The notes under the pieces are model-generated. The model saw only the letters and a program-made list of their open reading frames with translations, did not search any database and had not been told where the DNA came from. The position numbers and the translations under genes were made by a program. Shown here one piece after another: positions 26,587-34,981 of a stretch of DNA of 64,000 nucleotides; the stretch's first letter is position 1; each line of letters begins with the position of its first letter. The stretch spans positions 78,227 to 142,226 of the forward strand of contig NZ_FTMM01000006.1 in the NCBI RefSeq assembly GCF_900156075.1. The letters run 5' to 3'. This stretch comes from Chryseobacterium sp. RU37D. GTDB taxonomy: Bacteria > Bacteroidota > Bacteroidia > Flavobacteriales > Weeksellaceae.

Positions 26587-27807
26587 ATGTTTGACATTCA
26601 GGAAATAAGAAGTCAGTTTACTATATTAGGCAGGGAAGTGAACGGTAAACCATTGGTTTACTTAGACAATGCAGCGACATCTCAAAAGCCGGACTCTGTT
26701 TTAGAAGTTTGGAATAATTATTATACAGATTTAAATGCTAATGTTCACAGGGGAATCCATACCCTGAGCCAATTGGCAACTGAAGAAATGGAGCTTTCAA
26801 GGATAAAAATCCAGAAATTCATTAATGCAAAACATGATTTTGAAGTAATTTTTACAAAAGGAACAACGGAAGGACTGAATCTCATATCTTATATTTTAAC
26901 ACAAAAATTAAAAAAAGACGATGAGATCATTATTTCTTATCTTGAGCACCATTCAAATATCGTTCCCTGGCAGCTGCTTTGTGAGCGAACCGGGGCTAAA
27001 TTAAAAGTAATTCCAATCGATGAAAACGGGATTCTCCAGCTTGATATATTCGATCAATTATTAAGCGAAAAGACAAAGGTTGTTTCTGTAAATCAGGTCT
27101 CCAACGCATTGGGAATTGTAAACCCCATTGAAGAGATCATTTTAAAAACCAGGAAGAATTCTGGTGCTTATATTGTAATAGATGGCGCCCAGTCTGCCCC
27201 GCATTTTACGATTGATGTTCAGAAAATGGACTGTGATTTCTTCGTATTCTCCGGTCATAAGATGTATGCCCCAATGGGAACCGGGGTTTTATATGGAAAG
27301 CACGCTGTCCTTGAAGATTTACCTCCTTTTCATGGGGGTGGGGAGATGATTGCAACCTGCTCTTTTGACGGGACAACTTACGCAGGATTACCTTTCAAAT
27401 ATGAAGCAGGAACACCAAATGTAGGAGGAAATATCGCTTTGGGATCGGCTATTGATTTTATTCAAAAAATAGGACAGGAAAATATTCAGCATCATGAGAA
27501 CGCTTTACTGGAATATGCTCAGAAAAAGCTTTTAGAGCTTGAGGGGATTAAGATTTATGGTGAAAAAGCCAACAGAACGGGTGTTGTTTCTTTCAACCTT
27601 AAGGAAATCGGGATTGCTTCGGATGTTGGCATGATACTCGATAAATTAGGCGTTGCCGTAAGAACCGGACATCACTGTACACAACCAATCATGGAGTTTT
27701 TCCATATTGCAGGAACGGTGAGAGCAAGTTTTGCGATTTACAATACTTTTGAAGAAATTGATGTTTTGGTGGAGGGCGTGAAAAAAGCACAACGTATGTT
27801 GAGTTAA
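26587..27807 (+). CDS. sufS: Cysteine desulfurase SufS
   Basis: 406 residues, class V PLP aminotransferase of the SufS/CsdA group. It moves sulfur from cysteine to the SUF scaffold for Fe-S cluster assembly. Visible are LDNAATSQKP near the N-terminus, EHHSNIVPWQ, the PLP-binding Lys in FSGHKMYAPMGTG, and RTGHHCTQPIM with the persulfide Cys. It is monocistronic here and apart from other suf genes, none of which lie in the window. Its own terminator follows. It is the obvious Fe-S supplier for ActB, but that link is general. Confidence 0.95.
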   Translation: MFDIQEIRSQFTILGREVNGKPLVYLDNAATSQKPDSVLEVWNNYYTDLNANVHRGIHTLSQLATEEMELSRIKIQKFINAKHDFEVIFTKGTTEGLNLISYILTQKLKKDDEIIISYLEHHSNIVPWQLLCERTGAKLKVIPIDENGILQLDIFDQLLSEKTKVVSVNQVSNALGIVNPIEEIILKTRKNSGAYIVIDGAQSAPHFTIDVQKMDCDFFVFSGHKMYAPMGTGVLYGKHAVLEDLPPFHGGGEMIATCSFDGTTYAGLPFKYEAGTPNVGGNIALGSAIDFIQKIGQENIQHHENALLEYAQKKLLELEGIKIYGEKANRTGVVSFNLKEIGIASDVGMILDKLGVAVRTGHHCTQPIMEFFHIAGTVRASFAIYNTFEEIDVLVEGVKKAQRMLS

Positions 27808-27830
27808 AAGATTTAAAATAAATAAATTAT

Positions 27831-27862
27831 AAATCACCTCTGAAAACTCGGAGGTGATTTTT
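27831..27862 (+). terminator. Terminator of sufS
   Basis: A perfect 10-bp stem AAATCACCTC/GAGGTGATTT with a 10-base loop, then TTATTTG. Confidence 0.9.
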
Positions 27863-27899
27863 ATTTGAAACTTTATCCTACATTCTGCACTCTTTATTT

Positions 27900-28068
27900 A
27901 TGAGATTCTACGTATTGGAAGAACTTGATCAAATTTTAACTTAAAAAAGATCTGAAAAGCATGCTTCTATTTCCAATCGGTTATAGAGATACTAATAACG
28001 ACTGGTTGGTAAACCTTACCAATGTAAGAACGTTAAAAGAAGATTTCGTTACAGAAGAAATCATCTAA
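27900..28068 (+). pseudogene. Nitroreductase C-terminal remnant, frameshifted
   Basis: The frame starting at 27961 reads MLLFPIGYRDTNNDWLVNL and continues NVRTLKEDFVTEEII to a TAA at 28066. This closely resembles the C-terminal 35 residues of NfsB-type NAD(P)H nitroreductases. Upstream, in another frame (from 27900), EELDQIL matches the preceding helix. The two join through LKKDLKS if one base is shifted near 27936-27942. The rest of the gene (about 150 residues with the FMN site) is missing, replaced by the sufS terminator region. This is a decayed fragment, not a working enzyme. Confidence 0.7.
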
Positions 28069-28083
28069 TTATTTTACTTATAG

Positions 28084-28115
28084 AAAACACCCCTCAGGAA
28101 TTGAAAAGGTGTTTT
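28084..28115. terminator. Bidirectional hairpin after the nitroreductase remnant and near the hemE end
   Basis: AAAACACC pairs with GGTGTTTT across 16 bases. On the plus strand it could end the old nitroreductase transcript, and on the minus strand it lies 42-74 bases past the hemE stop. Confidence 0.6.
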
Positions 28116-28157
28116 AATTATCGTAACTAAACCTTTAGAGTCTCAATAGTATAAAAA

Positions 28158-29189
28158 TTAAAAGGTCGGTTTCCAATCAACAACCGCCCTGATAAACGCT
28201 TCCGCATTTTCAATAGGAATATTTGGCAAAATTCCGTGTCCTAAATTCGCGATATATCTATCCTTTCCAAAACGGTTGATCATTTCTGTTACCATTTTTT
28301 TTATCGCTTCAGGGGTCGAATGCAGTCTTGCAGGATCAAAATTCCCTTGAAGGGTCATGGTATGATTAGTCAATGTTCTTGCGAACTCCGGAGTGATCGT
28401 CCAGTCAACACCTAAAGCTGAAATCGGAGACTGTATCATATCTTCCAAAGCAAACCAGCATCCTTTTCCAAAAACAACGACATGAGTAAGCGGACTTAAT
28501 GCTTCAACAATCTGATTGATGTATTTCAATGAAAACTCCTTATAATCCTCAGGAGAAAGCATTCCCCCCCAAGAATCAAATACCTGAACTGCAGAAACAC
28601 CTTTTTCAACTTTTCTCTTCAAATAAGCAATGGTAGTATCTGTAATTTTTTGAAGTAGCAAATGAGCTGCTTCAGGCTGTTTGAAGCAGAACGATTTAGC
28701 AATATCAAAAGCTTTGCTTCCTTTTCCTTCTACACAGTAGCAAAGGATCGTCCAAGGAGAACCCGCAAATCCGATTAACGGAATTTCTTTGTCTAATTTT
28801 TGCAATGTTAATTCAATGGCATCAAAAACATATCCCAATGTGTCATTCACGTCAGGAACTACAACATTCTGAACCTGTTTCAGCGTTCTAATAGGGGTGT
28901 CCAGCCATGGTCCGACAGATTCTTTCATCTTAAAATCAATGCCCATCGCCTGTGGAACTACCAGAATATCAGAGAATAAAATAGCAGCATCCAAGGGAAA
29001 TCTCCTGATAGGCTGTATTGTGATTTCAGAGGCTAGCTCAGGAGTCTGGCATCTTGTGAAAAAATCATATTTGTCACGAAGAGCAATAAATTCCGGCAGA
29101 TATCTTCCGGCTTGTCTCATCATCCAAACGGGCGGTCTTTCAACGGTTTCTCCGCGAAGAGCTTTCAAATATAGGTCGTTCTTAATCAT
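28158..29189 (-). CDS. hemE: Uroporphyrinogen decarboxylase
   Basis: 343 residues from the ATG at 29189. A TTG seven codons upstream is open but would add non-conserved residues. HemE decarboxylates uroporphyrinogen III to coproporphyrinogen III in heme synthesis. The diagnostic [17 protein letters not shown] lies at residues about 14-30, and GFAGSPWTI and GHGILPNIP are also present. It is last in a hemA-hemC-hemD-hemE minus-strand cluster, 53 bases after hemD. Heme demand is high given the seven c-type hemes encoded by the act operon. A run of seven G (coding strand) lies at 28564-28570. Confidence 0.96.
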   Translation of the reverse strand: MIKNDLYLKALRGETVERPPVWMMRQAGRYLPEFIALRDKYDFFTRCQTPELASEITIQPIRRFPLDAAILFSDILVVPQAMGIDFKMKESVGPWLDTPIRTLKQVQNVVVPDVNDTLGYVFDAIELTLQKLDKEIPLIGFAGSPWTILCYCVEGKGSKAFDIAKSFCFKQPEAAHLLLQKITDTTIAYLKRKVEKGVSAVQVFDSWGGMLSPEDYKEFSLKYINQIVEALSPLTHVVVFGKGCWFALEDMIQSPISALGVDWTITPEFARTLTNHTMTLQGNFDPARLHSTPEAIKKMVTEMINRFGKDRYIANLGHGILPNIPIENAEAFIRAVVDWKPTF

Positions 29190-29242
29190 AATAAATAGAG
29201 GGCTTGTCAAGAAAATATGACAATTAAAATTTTAAATTTTGG

Positions 29243-29914
29243 TTACAATTTTCTTTTAATTAAGTCTAGAATAGAAATTAGATTATTTCCTTCTGAAGTA
29301 AAAATAGAATTTGAAGTATATTTTTTCAATTCGTTGGAAGTTGTTTTTCCTATAGAAAAAAGTATCATCCTATCAAAAGAATTTTGTTTTGCAAAACTAC
29401 GAACTCCACTCGGACTAAAAAATACAGCAGCATGATATTTTTCAGTTATTAAAGGATTGAGTTCTTCCGTATGATAAGCTATAACTTTTTTATAATTAAT
29501 GTTTTGCAGGGGTAGGTTTTGGTCAAGAACGTCTAATGCTATATTTCCGCAGAAATGTAGGAAATTTTCATGCTGGCAATGTCTGGTAATAAATTTGGAA
29601 AGTGTCTCCGCATTTCTCAAAATTTTAAAGGTTCCGAAACCGTGCTTTCTTAATTCGCGTTTTGTTTTTTCTCCGACACAATAGATTTTATTAAAATTTT
29701 TTGCCGTGAAATCTTCGTTCGGTTTAAAACCATTTTTAAAAAAAGAAGAAACACCATTCACGCTGGTAAAAATCAGGGAATAATTTTTAAGATCAAATGG
29801 CTTTACTTTTATAGAAGTTATATTAATTACCTCAACACAATCAGTCAAAATATTCTCCCCTAATTCTCTGGATATTATAGAACGGTCTATATTTTTAGTA
29901 AATAAGATTTTCAT
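29243..29914 (-). CDS. hemD: Uroporphyrinogen-III synthase
   Basis: 223 residues. HemD sequences diverge strongly, but the two-lobed pattern is visible: an early strand LIFTSVNGVSSFFKNG, the mid-protein CVGEKTKRELRKHGF and the late AVFFSPSGVRSFAKQN and SIGKTTSNELKKY. It closes the hydroxymethylbilane ring with D-ring inversion. Position between hemC (31 bases upstream) and hemE supports the call. Confidence 0.88.
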   Translation of the reverse strand: MKILFTKNIDRSIISRELGENILTDCVEVINITSIKVKPFDLKNYSLIFTSVNGVSSFFKNGFKPNEDFTAKNFNKIYCVGEKTKRELRKHGFGTFKILRNAETLSKFITRHCQHENFLHFCGNIALDVLDQNLPLQNINYKKVIAYHTEELNPLITEKYHAAVFFSPSGVRSFAKQNSFDRMILFSIGKTTSNELKKYTSNSIFTSEGNNLISILDLIKRKL

Positions 29915-29945
29915 GTTTTGAGGCTAGAAACTGGATAAAGTTTTT

Positions 29946-30854
29946 TTAAATCTGATTTTTAATTTCAGCCATCAATTCTTTTCCACCGTTTTCCAGGACT
30001 GCTTTTGCAAATTTCTTTCCGTAATTTTCTTCATCATTATAAATGAAGTTTTCGTCTGTAGCAATGCAGTTTTTGCCATCCAATGAACAAAGTGCCGCCT
30101 TGAAGCGGATCTGATTATCAAAAAGCTCCGCAAAAGCTCCGATTGGTGCAGTACAGCCTCCCTCAAGGGTATTCAGAAAGTTTCTTTCTATTTCTACGCA
30201 GATCTGGGTTTTTTTATGATTGATCTGTTTTACGATATTGTTGATTTCTTCCTTTTCAGAATGTCCGGCAATGGTTATTACACCTTGTGACGCAGCGGGG
30301 ATTAAAAATGGCAGCATCTCGTATTCAATGTCCATTTTCATTCTTTTAATTCCGGCTAAAGATAATATAGTGGCATCAAAATCTCCTTCTTCCAATTTCT
30401 GAAGACGGGTCTGAATATTTCCACGAATGTCTGAAAATTCGGCATTAGGGAAGTTTTTTAGCCAGAAAGCTCTTCGTCTTAAGCTGCTTGTGGCCAATTT
30501 AAGCTCATGGAATTCCTTATTTCTCGCAGATTCTTTTCTGATCAGGACATCCTGAGGGAAATCTCTCTCCAGATGAGCTATCAGTTCTATTTTTTCAGGA
30601 AGAACTGTAGGAACGTCTTTCAATGAATGTACGGCAATATCAATCTGATCATTGAGCAAAGCAATGTCCAGATCTCTGGTAAAAATACCTGTAATTCCTA
30701 AAGAATAAAGCGGCTGATTAAGATTCTTGTCGCCGGAAGATATGATAGGAACAATTTCCGTAAGATAATTATTGTTTTGAAGATGCCTAGCAACTTCTCT
30801 CGCTTGCCAAAGTGCAAGTGCGGAATTTCTGGTTCCGATTCTAATGCTTTTCAT
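29946..30854 (-). CDS. hemC: Porphobilinogen deaminase (hydroxymethylbilane synthase)
   Basis: 302 residues from the ATG at 30854. The open frame extends eight codons upstream, but MKSIRIGTRNSALALWQA is the conserved start. The enzyme links four porphobilinogens. Active-site and cofactor features are visible: HSLKDVPT, the substrate-binding Arg pairs around TSSLRRRAF, and the dipyrromethane Cys in EGGCTAPIGA. Its start is nested 14 bases inside the end of hemA, which suggests translational coupling. Confidence 0.96.
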   Translation of the reverse strand: MKSIRIGTRNSALALWQAREVARHLQNNNYLTEIVPIISSGDKNLNQPLYSLGITGIFTRDLDIALLNDQIDIAVHSLKDVPTVLPEKIELIAHLERDFPQDVLIRKESARNKEFHELKLATSSLRRRAFWLKNFPNAEFSDIRGNIQTRLQKLEEGDFDATILSLAGIKRMKMDIEYEMLPFLIPAASQGVITIAGHSEKEEINNIVKQINHKKTQICVEIERNFLNTLEGGCTAPIGAFAELFDNQIRFKAALCSLDGKNCIATDENFIYNDEENYGKKFAKAVLENGGKELMAEIKNQI

Positions 30855-32115
30855 TGAATTCGTTGTTTGGTTGTTCAACTAATATTTCGTGCATTAATTT
30901 ACTAATTTCTTCGGCTTTTAACGGATTATCTATTATATATTTTGCAAAACGGTTGGTAATTTTCTGAATCATTTTATCGGAAAGTTCCATGTCCGTGATG
31001 TTTATGTATTTATTTTTTTTGTAAAAATTATGCATTTCGTTGCGTTCCATATTCTTCAGAACCGCTTTGAAATGATGGATATTTGGGGCAAGTTTTCGTT
31101 TTTTTTCCCACTCAAGAAAGTCTCTTGTCAATTCCTTGATAATTTTTTCTGCTTTTGGTATTTCTTTTTCTCTCTGCTGAATGGTCTCCTGGATTTGTTT
31201 TGAAAGCTCATCAATATCAACTAACGTCACATTTTCGTTTTCCAGGATATTTTTATCAACGTTATTCGGAATTGAAAGATCAATTACCAGAGTTTCCTTT
31301 CCGTTCGGGAAATGAGATTTGTTGACAATCGGGTGTTTTGCTCCTGTAGCTACGATAAGGATGTCCGTACTTTTCAGCTCGTGGTCAAAATCAGCGTAAT
31401 TGATATGAGGAATATTATATTTCTCCGAAATTTTTGCAGCTGTTTCCTGAGTCCGGTTGGCAATTTTAATTTTAGGCTGATAAACATGCTTTACAAGATT
31501 CTCAACCGTATTTTGCCCAATTTCTCCAACGCCAAGCAAAAGAATATTTTTTTCAGTGATTCTCTTTTGATTGTTTAAAATATAATGAACCGCAGCATAA
31601 GAAACCGAAGCTGCTCCATTGGAAATTCCTGTTTCGTTTTTAATTCTTTTTGAAATCTGAATGGCGGAATTAATGGCCCTTTCCAGATAAGGATTAGAAT
31701 TTTGTCTCTCTTTCTTAAAACGGTTGTAAGCTTTTTTGATTTGGCCAATGATTTCAAAATCACCGATGATCTGGCTTTCCAAACCTGCAGCTACTCTGAA
31801 CAGATGGGTTAACGCTTCTTCTTTAGTGAGAATATTGGCAAACTGTAAAAAATCCATCAGATTGACCCCGATTGTTTTGCAATATTCTTCGGCGACCAAA
31901 AGATAATTGGGAGATGTGGTGTAGATCTCGGTTCTGTTACAGGTAGAAACTACAAACGCGTCTCCCAGGTCTTCTTCATGAATTCGGGTGACAAAATTTT
32001 TAATATTTTCATCAAAAAATGCAAACTTTCCTCTTGTCTCAACATCAGCCTTTTCGAAGCTGACAGAAAGTACGGCAAAATTCGACGTTTGATGTATGTT
32101 TGAATACTGTAACAT
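30841..32115 (-). CDS. hemA: Glutamyl-tRNA reductase
   Basis: 424 residues. It makes glutamate-1-semialdehyde, the committed step of the C5 heme pathway. The catalytic Cys is in VVSTCNRTEIY, and GLESQIIGDFEI, GAASVSYAAVHY and the Rossmann NADPH site LLLGVGEIGQ follow in order. It is first in the hem cluster, with a TAAATTTG box at 32124-32131 giving a very short leader. Confidence 0.96.
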   Translation of the reverse strand: MLQYSNIHQTSNFAVLSVSFEKADVETRGKFAFFDENIKNFVTRIHEEDLGDAFVVSTCNRTEIYTTSPNYLLVAEEYCKTIGVNLMDFLQFANILTKEEALTHLFRVAAGLESQIIGDFEIIGQIKKAYNRFKKERQNSNPYLERAINSAIQISKRIKNETGISNGAASVSYAAVHYILNNQKRITEKNILLLGVGEIGQNTVENLVKHVYQPKIKIANRTQETAAKISEKYNIPHINYADFDHELKSTDILIVATGAKHPIVNKSHFPNGKETLVIDLSIPNNVDKNILENENVTLVDIDELSKQIQETIQQREKEIPKAEKIIKELTRDFLEWEKKRKLAPNIHHFKAVLKNMERNEMHNFYKKNKYINITDMELSDKMIQKITNRFAKYIIDNPLKAEEISKLMHEILVEQPNNEFNEKH

Positions 32116-32537
32116 AAGCTATGCAAATTTACATTTTTTTAGTTAATCGTTTTCTGATATTGTATATGATAATTATCGTAAAAAACTATTTTGAGTTGGT
32201 TCTAAATAAAGAGAGCGAGTTTAGTTTTAAAATTTTGGGTTAAATGTTTTGGATCTGTTGTCTTTGGTGAAAGTTGATAAAATTGTTGTATTTGCGATAT
32301 TAAAATACAATTTATTATTTAAATTTTTAATATTTATCAATTAATAGAGAATTATTGTTTAGCTGTATCAAAGCTTTTGGCTTTTTGCATCCCGCTTCAC
32401 GATTGAGCTTATCTTAATTCTAATTGAGATCAATTTTCGTAAATATCTAAAGTAAAAGTTAATAAGGGCTTTAAAATTTTAATAAAATTTTAACCAAATT
32501 ATATGCTTGAGGAATTTCTTTGGTCGTCTTAAATTTA
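32116..32537. other. Divergent hemA/mreB intergenic region
   Basis: About 420 bases of very AT-rich DNA without a credible ORF. It holds the hemA -7 box at the left edge. I see no conserved RNA fold. A long mreB leader or distal regulatory sites are possible but not shown. Confidence 0.5.
32124..32131 (-). promoter_or_regulatory. -7 box for the hem cluster
   Basis: TAAATTTG on the minus strand, 8 bases upstream of the hemA ATG, so the transcript would start almost at the start codon. Confidence 0.55.
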
Positions 32538-32545
32538 TATCTTTG
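32538..32545 (+). promoter_or_regulatory. -7 box for the mreB operon
   Basis: TATCTTTG, 28 bases before the mreB ATG. A TTTG lies 15 bases upstream of it, closer than the usual 19-21. Confidence 0.5.
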
Positions 32546-32573
32546 TAAATCTTTAAAAAATCAGAAGGAAAAT

Positions 32574-33599
32574 ATGAGTTTATTCGATATGTTTACGCAA
32601 GAGATTGCGATAGACCTTGGTACTGCCAACACCCTTATCATCCATAATAATAAAATTGTTATTGATCAGCCGTCAATTGTTGCAATTGAGCGTTCTACAG
32701 GGAGACCAATTGCCGTCGGTGAGCAGGCGAAACATATGCAGGGTAAAACTCACGAGGATATTAAAACAATTCGTCCTTTGAAGGATGGGGTAATTGCTGA
32801 CTTCCACGCTTCTGAACACATGATCAAAGAATTTATCAAGAAAATTCCGGGAATTAAAGGTAAATTCATTCAGCCTGCGTTAAAAATCGTGATCTGTATT
32901 CCTTCCGGTATTACTGAAGTTGAAAAAAGAGCGGTAAGAGATTCTGCTCAGAAAGTAAATGCTAAAGAAGTTCGTTTGATTTACGAGCCAATGGCTGCCG
33001 CTATCGGGGTTGGAATTGATGTACAAAAACCTGAAGGCAACATGATCATCGATATAGGAGGTGGTACTACAGAAATTGCCGTAGTTGCTTTGGGAGGTAT
33101 AGTTTGTGATAAATCTGTGAAAATTGCAGGGGATGTATTTACAAACGACATCGCTTATTACCTGAGAACTCACCACAACCTTTACATTGGTGAAAGAACT
33201 GCTGAGAGAATCAAAATTGAAGTTGGTTCTGCTGTGGAAGATCTTGATGTTGATATTGAAGATATACCGGTACAAGGTAGAGACCTTATCACGGGTAAGC
33301 CGAAAGAAATTATGGTTGGGTATAAAGAGATTGCAAGAGCTTTGGACAAATCTATCATCAGAATTGAAGATGCAGTAATGGAAACCCTTTCTCTTACTCC
33401 TCCGGAATTAGCTGCCGATATTTACAAAACAGGTATTTATCTTGCAGGTGGAGGGGCTTTATTGAGAGGTCTTGCCGACAGATTACACAAAAAAACTGGC
33501 CTTCCTGTATTTGTTGCAGAAGACCCGTTGAGGGCTGTAGTTCGCGGAACAGGTATTGCGCTTAAGAATATGGATAAATTCAATTTCTTAATTAAATAA
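32574..33599 (+). CDS. mreB: Rod-shape-determining actin homologue MreB
   Basis: 341 residues from the ATG at 32574. A GTG 18 codons upstream is open, but the family start is SLFDMFTQEIAIDLGTANTLI, and an AGAAGGA lies just before the ATG. MreB forms membrane-bound filaments that guide elongation-phase wall synthesis. The ATP-site blocks DLGTANT, IDIGGGTTEIAVV and LAGGGALLRGL are intact. It is first in mreB-mreC-mreD-mrdA-rodA. Confidence 0.97.
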   Translation: MSLFDMFTQEIAIDLGTANTLIIHNNKIVIDQPSIVAIERSTGRPIAVGEQAKHMQGKTHEDIKTIRPLKDGVIADFHASEHMIKEFIKKIPGIKGKFIQPALKIVICIPSGITEVEKRAVRDSAQKVNAKEVRLIYEPMAAAIGVGIDVQKPEGNMIIDIGGGTTEIAVVALGGIVCDKSVKIAGDVFTNDIAYYLRTHHNLYIGERTAERIKIEVGSAVEDLDVDIEDIPVQGRDLITGKPKEIMVGYKEIARALDKSIIRIEDAVMETLSLTPPELAADIYKTGIYLAGGGALLRGLADRLHKKTGLPVFVAEDPLRAVVRGTGIALKNMDKFNFLIK

Positions 33600-33627
33600 T
33601 TCTATAACCTTTTACGAACACATCTGA

Positions 33628-34482
33628 ATGGGATTTTTGCTGAGATTATTTTCGAAGAACGCGCTTTTTGTCTTCTTTATATTTCTGCAAATTATTGCTC
33701 TGGTTCTGATATTCTCTAAAAATGCCATGCAAAGATCCTGGATCGCAGGCCAGTCGGCCGCACTTAATTCATGGGTTTCGGGTTATATTGATGAAGGGGT
33801 GTCTTATCTAAAATTAAAGCAGATCAATGAAGATCTTGTGGCTCAGAATAAAGCTTTGATGGTAGAACTCTACGGAAAACAAGGAGCGGCGAATCCTCAA
33901 TTCAGAAAAGTTCATGATACTTTGGGGGGGGGGCAGATCTATACTTTTGTTGATGGTGAGATCGTTTTTAATAGTATCAATAGAAGAAACAACTATTTTA
34001 CGATAAATAGGGGTAGAAGAGACGGCGTTTTTCCTCAGATGGGAGTAATGGCACCAAAAGGTATTGCAGGAATAGTAATCAATTCTACAGATAGTTACGC
34101 GTTGGTTCAATCAATTTTAAGTGTTAATAAAATCAGGATTAATGCATCTTTAAAAAATTCCGGTTATTTCGGAACATTGACATGGGGTGGTGATAACTCC
34201 AGGGTAATGCACTTGGCCGATATTCCTAAGTATGTTGCTTTAAAAGTAGGAGATACCATTGTAACAGATGGTAAGTCTGCGATATTCCCGAAGGGGGTAA
34301 TGATTGGTACAATAGCGGGTTATTCCGTGGATAATAAAACAGGATTTTGGGATATTTCAGTTGAATTAAGTGAAAAAATGGGAGCTTTGAACAAAGTTTA
34401 CGTCGTAAAAAATCTTAAAAAAGCTGAGGTGCAAAAAATTCAGGATACAATGCAAGCTGTAATAAAAAAGGAAAATGATTAG
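33628..34482 (+). CDS. mreC: Rod-shape-determining protein MreC
   Basis: 284 residues. An N-terminal transmembrane helix (about 8-30) and a coiled coil (about 55-80) lead into the periplasmic beta domain, with NRGRRDGVFPQMGVMAPKGIAG and KVGDTIVTDG typical of MreC. It scaffolds PBP2 and RodA. The coding strand carries a run of ten G at 33924-33933 (Leu-Gly-Gly-Gly codons), striking in this AT-rich genome. It overlaps mreD by 8 bases. Confidence 0.95.
   Translation: MGFLLRLFSKNALFVFFIFLQIIALVLIFSKNAMQRSWIAGQSAALNSWVSGYIDEGVSYLKLKQINEDLVAQNKALMVELYGKQGAANPQFRKVHDTLGGGQIYTFVDGEIVFNSINRRNNYFTINRGRRDGVFPQMGVMAPKGIAGIVINSTDSYALVQSILSVNKIRINASLKNSGYFGTLTWGGDNSRVMHLADIPKYVALKVGDTIVTDGKSAIFPKGVMIGTIAGYSVDNKTGFWDISVELSEKMGALNKVYVVKNLKKAEVQKIQDTMQAVIKKEND
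33924..33933 (+). repeat. Homopolymer of ten G inside mreC
   Basis: Ten consecutive G spanning the Leu-Gly-Gly-Gly codons. Gain or loss of one G would truncate MreC at about residue 100. Confidence 0.9.
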
Positions 34483-34981
34483 CAGGACTTTATTTACGGA
34501 CATCTTAATCATGATTTTTCTGGTTGCATTACAAATTTTTGTATTGAACAGGATTACCTTTTTCGGGAAATATACCCCAGTGCTGTATCCTGTGTTTGTC
34601 ATGTTTTATCCTTTTTTCAGAAATAAATTTCAGTTTTTGGCTTTAAGTTTTCTGATCGGATTGTCGGTAGACGCGTTCCTCTATTCATGGGGAATCAATG
34701 CATTTGCAACGACTTTGATTGCTTATTTCAGAACCTTGATTTTCAGAACATCTACAGATACTTCCACAGACTTTTTCTCTTTCCAGTCTCTGCAATGGGG
34801 ACAATTTTTACTGTTTTTATTCTCCAGTATCTTTTTACATCAGCTTTTAGTACAATATATAGAGTTCTTTAAGTTTAGTAGGTTTTTTGAAATATTATTT
34901 AATGTATTGGTAACTAGTGTAATTTCGTTTATATTTATAGTTATTTACGCATTAATATTTAAAATCAAACAAAAAGTTTGA
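34475..34981 (+). CDS. mreD: Rod-shape-determining protein MreD
   Basis: 168 residues, almost entirely hydrophobic, with five to six membrane helices. MreD sequences are poorly conserved. The call rests on topology (SFLIGLSVDAFLYSWGINAF is a typical MreD helix pair) and its place between mreC (8-base overlap) and mrdA. Its TGA stop overlaps the TTG start of mrdA. Confidence 0.9.
   Translation: MISRTLFTDILIMIFLVALQIFVLNRITFFGKYTPVLYPVFVMFYPFFRNKFQFLALSFLIGLSVDAFLYSWGINAFATTLIAYFRTLIFRTSTDTSTDFFSFQSLQWGQFLLFLFSSIFLHQLLVQYIEFFKFSRFFEILFNVLVTSVISFIFIVIYALIFKIKQKV

Noticed and set aside
28564..28570. Phase-variable tract of seven G in hemE
   Set aside because: Seven bases fit normal Trp-Gly-Gly codon use and are too short for strong slippage.
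32132..32537. A structured RNA or riboswitch in the hemA/mreB spacer
   Set aside because: No stable paired arms or recognised conserved core could be found by eye.
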